DNA of 10,391 nucleotides, from the NCBI GenBank assembly GCA_016744725.1, contig JADGDW010000154.1:1-10391 (forward strand), given 5' to 3'. Source of the stretch: Candidatus Albibeggiatoa sp. nov. BB20 (lineage in GTDB: Bacteria > Pseudomonadota > Gammaproteobacteria > Beggiatoales > Beggiatoaceae). This document shows, one piece after another, positions 5,359 to 10,391 of the stretch; the first letter of the stretch is position 1; every line of letters starts with the position of its first letter. A model generated the notes under the pieces. That model saw nothing but the letters and a program-made list of their open reading frames with translations. It was not told the DNA's origin and did no database searches. The position numbers and the translations under genes are program-made.

Positions 5359-7722
5359 TTACTTCCTTAGTTCAGCATTCAATCGATCTTCAAAGGTTAC
5401 GAGTAATTTTGAAATTACTTCATCAACTTCCGACTCGGTTAGATTGCGCGAAAATGCCTGAAAAATCAAGCCCATTGCTAAACTTTTTTTGCCTAATTCT
5501 ATACCTTTGCCTTCATATACGTCAAATAACTGTGCATCAATTAGGATTTCTGGGGCATTTTCCCATACACAATCTAGCAATTCTTTCCATGTAACTTGTT
5601 GAGAAATAAGCAAAGATAAATCACGACGTACAGATGGGTATTTAGAAATCGCTGCAAACTTCGTCACTTGTTTAGCAAGCACATCATCTAATTGTAATTC
5701 AAATAAAAAGACTGGGGCAATTAAATCTAATTCCGTCATCAATTGAGGATGCAGTGCACCAACTAAACCAATTTGCTTTTCATTTTGGAAAATAGCCGCC
5801 GTTTGTCCGGGGTGCAAGGCTTCATGTTCTGTAGGTTTGAAGTGATAAGGAATCGCTGCTAATTTCAATAAAGCTTCAACATCGGCTTTGACATCATAAA
5901 AATCAATTGCTTGGTGTTTAACATCCCATTGCTCTGGATAACGTGAACCACAGGCGACCCCTGAAATACACGGCTGTTGTAATAAATCATCATCGGTTTT
6001 GATGAAGCGCAAACCTGTTTCAAATAAGCGAATACGGGATTGTTGGCGTTTTTGATTATATTGTAATGCTTGTAATAAGCCTGTCCACAAATTCGTCCGC
6101 ATCACTGCCATATCGCTGGCAATCGGATTGGCTAAGGCAATTGCGCCCGCTTTTGGATTCACTTTTTGTTGCAATTCAGGGTCAACGAAACTGTATGTAA
6201 TCGCTTCTTGATAGCCATTTTGAGTCAGTGCTGCTTGTAATTGACGAATGCTTAATTCAGGCTGTTTACTCAAATTTAAACTGGCTTGTGGTGGACGGCT
6301 AGGGATATTGTCATAACCGTGAATCCGCGCGATGTCTTCGATTAAGTCGACTTCGATTGCCATGTCAAAACGAAAACTGGGTGGTTGTACTGTCCAGTTA
6401 TCCCCATTTTGTGTGATGTTCATGCCTAAACGCTGCAAAATGTCAGTGACTTCCGCTGTTGGAAATCCGAGACCTAATATTTTTTTGATTCGGCTGCTGC
6501 GTAATTCGATGCTTGGAGTTGATGGTAAATCCGCTTCTGAGACGACTTCAATCACTTCGCCTGCTTGACCGCCTGTGATGTCTAATAATAAAGCGGTGGC
6601 ACGTTCTATCGCTTTGCGTTGCAATTGGAAATCCACACCACGCTCGAAACGAAATGAAGAATCCGTGTGTAAACCATAATGTCTGGCACAACCTGCTAAA
6701 TTTTTTGGAGTGAAAAACGCACTTTCTAAGAAAATATCCACCGTATTGTCTGTAACCGAAGAATCTAAACCCCCCATCACACCCGCTAAAGCTAAGGCTT
6801 GTTTATGATCGGCAATCACTAAGGTGTTTTCGTCTAATTCAATTTCTTGTTCGTCGAGTAAAGTCAATTTTTCACCCGCTTGTGCCATCCGTACTTTTAT
6901 ACCGCCAGAGAGTTTATTTAAGTCAAATGCGTGCATCGGTTGACCCAGTTCCAACAATACATAATTGGTAATATCGACCACGGGGCTGATGCTGCGAATA
7001 TCACTGCGACGTAATTTTTCTTGCATCCATAATGGAGTCTGCGCTTTGACATTGACGTTTTTAATCACTCGACCGACATAACGCGGATTGGCTTCAGGGC
7101 TGAGGATTTCCACTGGCAAGGTATCGCTAATTTCAGCAGGGATTTGAGGAATTTCAACGGTGGAAACATCTTGACGTGTTAGCAAACCCAATTCACGTGC
7201 AAAGCCTGCAATGCTGAGGCAATCACCACGGTTAGGGGTAATATCAATATCAATACTGGTGTCGTTGAGATTTAAATAATCATGAATGTCTTGACCCACA
7301 GGTGCATCACTGGCAAGTGGCATTAAACCATCTATATTATCTTCTAAGCCTAATTCTTTGGCAGAGCAGAGCATTCCGTGAGAAGGTTCACCACGCAATT
7401 TCGATTTTTTGATTTTCATTGTGCCGACTTTGCCACCGACCATTGCGGTAGGGACTTTCATGCCTTCGCACACGTTAGGCGCACCACAGACAATGTTAAG
7501 CGGTTCATCTTGACCGACGTTGACGCTACACACGCGCAATTTATCTGCATTGGGATGCGGCTGGACAGATAGCACTTCACCAATCACAACTTTAGTAAAT
7601 TCACCTGCCACAGGCTCAAAACTATCGACTTCTAAACCCGCCATGGTAAATTGCTTCACTACTTCTTGTGTATCAATAGCAGGATTGACCCATTCTCTAA
7701 GCCAGCTTTCACTGAATTTCAT
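5359..7722 (-). CDS. pheT: Phenylalanyl-tRNA synthetase beta subunit
   Basis: PheT is the large subunit of the cytoplasmic alpha2-beta2 enzyme that charges tRNA-Phe. The beta chain binds tRNA and edits mischarged Tyr-tRNA-Phe. Its 787 residues are near the family norm (795 in E. coli). Visible in order are an EMAP/OB-fold tRNA-binding domain (about 44-150, VVIGEVLSVQPHPNADKLRV), the B3/B4 editing domain (about 210-370, with DITNYVLLELGQPMHAFD), a B5 domain (about 400-470), the inactive synthetase-like core with YSFVDPELQ, and a C-terminal FDX-ACB anticodon-binding domain (about 693-787, AISKYPSVRRDLSLLI). The ATG has only a weak ribosome-binding site (GGAAA about 10 nt upstream). pheS, nearly always immediately upstream, is missing; a 98-nt gap and an unrelated gene lie there instead. 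ihfA follows after 2 nt. Confidence 0.97.
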   Translation of the reverse strand: MKFSESWLREWVNPAIDTQEVVKQFTMAGLEVDSFEPVAGEFTKVVIGEVLSVQPHPNADKLRVCSVNVGQDEPLNIVCGAPNVCEGMKVPTAMVGGKVGTMKIKKSKLRGEPSHGMLCSAKELGLEDNIDGLMPLASDAPVGQDIHDYLNLNDTSIDIDITPNRGDCLSIAGFARELGLLTRQDVSTVEIPQIPAEISDTLPVEILSPEANPRYVGRVIKNVNVKAQTPLWMQEKLRRSDIRSISPVVDITNYVLLELGQPMHAFDLNKLSGGIKVRMAQAGEKLTLLDEQEIELDENTLVIADHKQALALAGVMGGLDSSVTDNTVDIFLESAFFTPKNLAGCARHYGLHTDSSFRFERGVDFQLQRKAIERATALLLDITGGQAGEVIEVVSEADLPSTPSIELRSSRIKKILGLGFPTAEVTDILQRLGMNITQNGDNWTVQPPSFRFDMAIEVDLIEDIARIHGYDNIPSRPPQASLNLSKQPELSIRQLQAALTQNGYQEAITYSFVDPELQQKVNPKAGAIALANPIASDMAVMRTNLWTGLLQALQYNQKRQQSRIRLFETGLRFIKTDDDLLQQPCISGVACGSRYPEQWDVKHQAIDFYDVKADVEALLKLAAIPYHFKPTEHEALHPGQTAAIFQNEKQIGLVGALHPQLMTELDLIAPVFLFELQLDDVLAKQVTKFAAISKYPSVRRDLSLLISQQVTWKELLDCVWENAPEILIDAQLFDVYEGKGIELGKKSLAMGLIFQAFSRNLTESEVDEVISKLLVTFEDRLNAELRK

Positions 7723-7758
7723 AATTGTTGTTTCCGTATCCTAAAGCATTTTATTTTA

Positions 7759-7774
7759 GAGGGGCATGATAGCA
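7759..7774 (-). promoter_or_regulatory. Candidate extended -10 promoter for pheT
   Basis: On the minus strand TGC-TATCAT (reverse complement of 7766-7774) fits an extended -10 element. It would start transcription near 7759, about 37 nt before the pheT ATG. No clear -35 is seen, which extended -10 promoters tolerate. A local promoter is expected here because pheS no longer precedes pheT. No Phe-rich leader peptide or attenuator is visible. Confidence 0.35.
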
Positions 7775-7820
7775 AATGTGGGGCGGTTTTTCGATTTCTG
7801 ATGGAAGTAATTATGTGATA

Positions 7821-8270
7821 CTAATTTGACCAGCTTTCAGATTCATCTCGTCTGCAAGAATTTTGGGAGACCGCAAATTTACGCTGTTCTTCTAGTTTTT
7901 TTTCTAATTTTTGCTTGGTTTCTGAATCAACAGGCAAAGCTAAAGGAATATGAAAGCTTATTTTATGTGTAGAAGTATTTGAATTATTTGATTTACCCCC
8001 AGCACTTAAATCAAGAAAGTTAACAACTTTGAGTTTTGCTTGTGCATTTGTTCCAGTATCCTCGTTAACAACAACTGCAACATCAAAGTTAATTAAAAAC
8101 ATGTGCATACCTAAATCAGTTAACTCTCCAAAATATGACGATGCTTTTGAATTACTATATTGGTGAGCAGGATTAACAAATCCTCCATGCTCTCTAACAA
8201 CTTCTTGTGCCTCAGAAACCCCCACAACAATTTGAGATAAAGCTTCTTTTACAAAGTCTTTGAGTTCCAT
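7821..8270 (-). CDS. Small conserved-type protein with a trypco2-like central domain
   Basis: A 149-residue soluble protein with no signal peptide or membrane segment. It begins with an amphipathic helix (MELKDFVKEALSQIVVGVSEAQE, split here as residues 1-15 and 16-23). A polar linker leads to a beta-rich core (about 56-112): FLINFDVAVVVNE, then KLKVVNFLDLSAGGK, a Ser/Asn/Thr-rich turn, and THKISFHIPLALP. A charged coiled-coil-like helix (117-131) and a polar tail end it. The order helix, acidic beta strand, AGGK-containing loop, and final strand ending in a Pro resembles trypsin-co-occurring domain 2 (trypco2), known from predicted conflict systems. I infer this from pattern only. AAGGA 7 nt before the ATG supports the start. 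No partner protease or NTPase is adjacent; decayed toxin-antitoxin and IS1 fragments lie upstream. The reading frame is intact, so it is probably expressed. Confidence 0.75.
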   Translation of the reverse strand: MELKDFVKEALSQIVVGVSEAQEVVREHGGFVNPAHQYSNSKASSYFGELTDLGMHMFLINFDVAVVVNEDTGTNAQAKLKVVNFLDLSAGGKSNNSNTSTHKISFHIPLALPVDSETKQKLEKKLEEQRKFAVSQNSCRRDESESWSN

Positions 8271-8308
8271 AGTATTTTCCTTGACTAAGCATTAATTTAC
8301 CTAACTTG

Positions 8309-8438
8309 TTAAATTTTCTCATTTTTTAAATAAGAGTTAAAAATTTTATCACAACTAATAAAGTTCATATCTTCATTTTCGTTAGAAATAATAGTTTGCA
8401 CTTTTGGACTTAATGAACTTGTGCCTTAGATATTTCAT
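8309..8438 (-). pseudogene. Remnant of a PIN-domain-like (VapC type) toxin
   Basis: The antitoxin stop and a new ATG overlap as TAATG (8440-8436), the usual junction of toxin-antitoxin pairs. The new frame starts MKYL, a typical VapC beginning, but then reads into unrelated residues and stops after 18 codons. In another frame, 8425-8309 reads GTSSLSPKVQTIISNENED and then FIS, which resembles the stretch after the first catalytic motif of VapC toxins. The expected LDTH motif with the first catalytic Asp is missing between the two pieces. I infer a deletion plus frameshift that killed the toxin. The match is by eye only and the remaining piece is short. Confidence 0.4.
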
Positions 8439-8569
8439 TACATATAGTCTTTGAAGTCATCAAGTGGCGCATCAAAATCATCCGCAAGTTTATACTTTAC
8501 TTTTGAACATCCAAACATACGCTTTTTTAGGCTGATTTTCTTGCTGTTATTTTTACCTTTATTCGCTCT
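8438..8569 (-). pseudogene. C-terminal remnant of a VapB-like (DUF2281-type) antitoxin
   Basis: The frame from 8569 to the TAA at 8438-8440 encodes 43 residues ending KYKLADDFDAPLDDFKDYM. A tail of the form ADDFDxPLxDFxxYM is characteristic of DUF2281-type antitoxins that neutralise PIN toxins, where it binds the toxin. The N-terminal DNA-binding or dimerising part is gone. The frame is joined upstream, through a TAA, to the InsA zinc ribbon of an IS1-type element. An internal ATG at 8516-8518 could give a 25-residue peptide, but it has no ribosome-binding site. The ORF overlaps the toxin remnant at TAATG. Confidence 0.6.
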
Positions 8570-8742
8570 TTATATGAACTGTCTTCCACAATCTTTACAC
8601 ATCATCTTTGGCTTTTTGTTATGAATCGTTCCATTTTTTATATAATTTGATGAACCACATTTTGGACAAACCACCATGCTTCACTCCTAATTCTCTCTTT
8701 ACGCTCATAATATCAAAATACCACTACTTTGATAGGACTACC
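8570..8742 (-). mobile_element. Left-end fragment of an IS1-family insertion sequence
   Basis: A 35-codon frame (8677-8570) begins with ATG after a good ribosome-binding site (AGGAG, 6 nt upstream). It encodes a single zinc ribbon, CPKCGSSNYIKNGTIHNKKP followed by CKDCGRQF. This CPxCGS...NG...CKDCxRQF pattern is the N-terminus of IS1-type transposases (InsA). The frame then stops, and the rest of InsA and all of InsB (catalytic part) are absent. On the minus strand the sequence GGTAGTCC begins at 8742, about 65 nt before the ATG. That is the spacing expected if it is the IS1-like terminal repeat, which starts with GGT. A 7-bp dyad TATCAAA/TTTGATA (8711-8734) lies next to it. No right end was found. 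Confidence 0.65.
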
Positions 8743-8897
8743 AAAAAATCGTGGTGAAAATCTTAAATGAAAAATGACTTAAATGGAATGGATTAAAAGG
8801 GGTGTAACATTGATAAAAGCAGCGGTTTGCAGCTAAAGAATCGAAATGAGATGCCCATACAAGACTCAAGCATGAGATGTATGAGCAGAGAGAGTGA

Positions 8898-10391
8898 TTA
8901 CGCTTCAATACGTTTTAAAGGTTTAAATTGTGGAGAATCAGGGTTTTTTGCCAATGCTGCCCAAGGGTCTACCTGTGAAATTTCCTGAGAAGCTAAGAAC
9001 CGCTCATGTAATGACTTACGTTCTCCTGCATCATCCACAATAATCTCTTGCACATATTTTAAACCCACACGTTCAATCCAAGGTGCTGTCCGTTCCAAGT
9101 AATGGGCTTGTTCACGATACAACTGCATAAACGCACCACAATATTCTTGGACTTCTTGTTCCGTGGTTACTTTGCACAATAAATCTGTAACCCGAACCTT
9201 AATACCACCGTTACCACCAATATGTAATTCCCAACCTGAATCCACAGCGACCACGCCGAAATCCTTAATCGTTGCTTCAGAACAATTACGCGGACAACCC
9301 GAAACGGCAATTTTGAATTTATGCGGAGTCCAAGAACCCCATGTCATTTTTTCTAATTTAATTCCCATGCCTGTTGAATCCTGTGTGCCAAACCGACACC
9401 AATCCGAACCCACACAGGTTTTCACCGTCCGCAATGCCTTGCCATACGCATGACCTGAAACAAAGCCCGCTTTATTCAAATCTGCCCAAATATGTGGCAA
9501 CTGCTCTTTAGTTAAACCAAATAAATCGATACGTTGACCGCCCGTGACTTTGACCAATCTCACATCATATTTATCTGCAACATCTGCAATAGCGCGTAAT
9601 TCAGCAGGATTAGTCACACCGCCCCACATCCGAGGGACAACCGAATAAGTTCCATCTTTTTGGATATTGCCGTGCGCTCGTTCGTTGATAAAACGTGACT
9701 GACCATCATCTTCAGCTACATCAGGGAAACTGCTAATCAGATAATAATTCAAGGCAGGGCGACAAGAGACACAGCCATCAGGCGTTTTCCAATCTAAAGC
9801 TTCATATACGGCATGAATGCTAGTTAAGTTTTGTTTAATAATTTCGTCTTTAACTTCATCATGGGTTAAATCAGTACATTTGCATAATGGCTTGTGCGCG
9901 GGAGAAGCTGAATAATCATTGCCCAAAGTTGACGCTAATAATTGCTCGACCAAAGCAGTACATGAACCGCAAGAGCTAGACGCTTTAGTATGGGTACGCA
10001 CATCATCAACCGTGAATAAATTCTTTTTCACAATCGCGTTAACAATGTCGCCTTTGCACACACCGTTACAGCCACAGACTTCAGCATCATCAGGCATGGT
10101 CAAAATATGATTTTCATCACCGTGACCGCTATCACCTAAATGGGCTTGACCAAATAATAATTTATCCCGCATTGAACTGATATCGGTTTCATCGCGCATC
10201 AATTGGAAATACCAAGAGCCGTCTAAAGTCGCACCGTATAACACTGCACCAATGATTTTATTGTCTTCAATCACTAATTTTTTATAAACGCCAAGGCTGG
10301 GGTCTTGGAAAATAATGTCTTCACTGCCATCTGTGCCTGTGAAATTACCCGCTGAGAATAAATCAATGCCCGTGACTTTCAATTTTGTTGA
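8898..10391 (-). CDS. nirB: NADH-dependent nitrite reductase large subunit NirB (3' part)
   Basis: NirB reduces nitrite to ammonium in the cytoplasm with electrons from NAD(P)H through FAD, iron-sulfur centres and siroheme. The frame is open to the window edge and reads STKLKVTGIDLFSAG there, a mid-protein NirB motif, so the TTG at 10382 is not the start. The FAD/NAD domain, about 315 residues by comparison with E. coli NirB, lies outside. Counting from the edge, two BFD-like [2Fe-2S] domains follow (about 103-155 with CGCNGVCKGD and CGSC; about 170-220 with CKCTDLTHDEV and CVSC). Then come a ferredoxin-like half-domain and the siroheme/4Fe-4S domain with Cys326, Cys332, Cys366 and Cys370 (TCVGSDWC; SGCPRNC). 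The visible 497 residues end in TAA. No nirD follows. The gene is convergent with nothing and probably ends an operon. Confidence 0.95.
   Translation of the reverse strand, partial: STKLKVTGIDLFSAGNFTGTDGSEDIIFQDPSLGVYKKLVIEDNKIIGAVLYGATLDGSWYFQLMRDETDISSMRDKLLFGQAHLGDSGHGDENHILTMPDDAEVCGCNGVCKGDIVNAIVKKNLFTVDDVRTHTKASSSCGSCTALVEQLLASTLGNDYSASPAHKPLCKCTDLTHDEVKDEIIKQNLTSIHAVYEALDWKTPDGCVSCRPALNYYLISSFPDVAEDDGQSRFINERAHGNIQKDGTYSVVPRMWGGVTNPAELRAIADVADKYDVRLVKVTGGQRIDLFGLTKEQLPHIWADLNKAGFVSGHAYGKALRTVKTCVGSDWCRFGTQDSTGMGIKLEKMTWGSWTPHKFKIAVSGCPRNCSEATIKDFGVVAVDSGWELHIGGNGGIKVRVTDLLCKVTTEQEVQEYCGAFMQLYREQAHYLERTAPWIERVGLKYVQEIIVDDAGERKSLHERFLASQEISQVDPWAALAKNPDSPQFKPLKRIEA

Larger units (their letters stand above)
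8271..8897. other. Gene-poor accessory patch between nirB and the small gene
   Basis: About 630 nt without an intact gene of normal size. It contains, on the minus strand, an IS1-type left end with an InsA fragment (8570-8742), an antitoxin tail (8438-8569) and a toxin remnant (8309-8438). The part nearest nirB (8743-8897) has no ORF. It holds a direct repeat ATGAGATG (8846-8853 and 8872-8879) and a weak hairpin between CATAC (8856-8860) and GTATG (8879-8883) with inner pairs CTCA/TGAG. That hairpin lacks a U-tract, so it is a poor terminator for nirB. Confidence 0.7.

Noticed and set aside
7723..7760. A Phe-rich leader peptide or attenuator before pheT
   Set aside because: The 98-nt gap contains no short ORF with Phe codons and no terminator/antiterminator pair.
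7761..7786. Two GGGGC blocks (7761-7765 and 7781-7785) as a terminator stem for the small gene
   Set aside because: They are direct, not inverted, copies and cannot form a hairpin.
8384..8438. An intact 18-residue peptide MKYLRHKFIKSKSANYYF as a real small gene
   Set aside because: Its start matches a PIN toxin, and the continuation of the toxin appears in another frame, so it is better explained as a broken toxin gene.
9163..10110. Plus-strand frames opposite nirB (9163-9453, 9919-10110)
   Set aside because: They are antisense to conserved NirB domains with iron-sulfur motifs and have no similarity or ribosome-binding site of their own.

Overview
The window looks like chromosomal DNA of a gammaproteobacterium with moderately AT-rich sequence. 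The conserved block pheT-ihfA-merR is the classical gammaproteobacterial order. The AT-leaning codon use, a PPDK-type pyruvate dikinase, an NADH-type nitrite reductase and many short palindromic intergenic repeats would suit a Thiotrichales (Beggiatoa-like) sulfur bacterium. That placement below class level is inference.

Layout, left to right. Positions 1-279 hold no gene, but they carry inverted repeats, a REP-like palindrome with a GTAG foot, and a 12-bp direct repeat that brackets 176 nt. moaC (280-756, minus) makes the molybdopterin precursor. The divergent intergenic region 757-1197 holds two exact 15-nt palindromes and a candidate promoter for ppdK (1198-3945, plus), which encodes pyruvate, phosphate dikinase. 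A REP-like hairpin ending in T-rich sequence follows ppdK. Then comes a solitary mreD (4051-4539, plus), which encodes a cell-shape membrane protein. A terminator at 4671-4714 ends the minus-strand operon pheT-ihfA-merR (7722 down to 4720), encoding the Phe-tRNA synthetase beta chain, IHF alpha and a MerR-type regulator. The three genes are packed with 2 nt between the first pair and an overlap between the second.

The usual partner pheS is absent upstream of pheT. In its place, 7821-8742 forms an accessory patch: a small gene whose central domain resembles the trypco2 type, the decayed tail of a VapB-like antitoxin and its PIN-like toxin, and the left end of an IS1-family element with its InsA zinc ribbon. 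The right edge is the 3' part of nirB (8898 to beyond 10391, minus), the large subunit of NADH-dependent nitrite reductase, with no nirD after it.

The housekeeping genes are ordinary. The unusual content is the break in the pheST operon, the accessory patch that sits there, the detached mreD, and two families of dispersed palindromes. The patch does not look like an intact novel system. Its one intact gene (7821-8270) is the best candidate for something poorly described.
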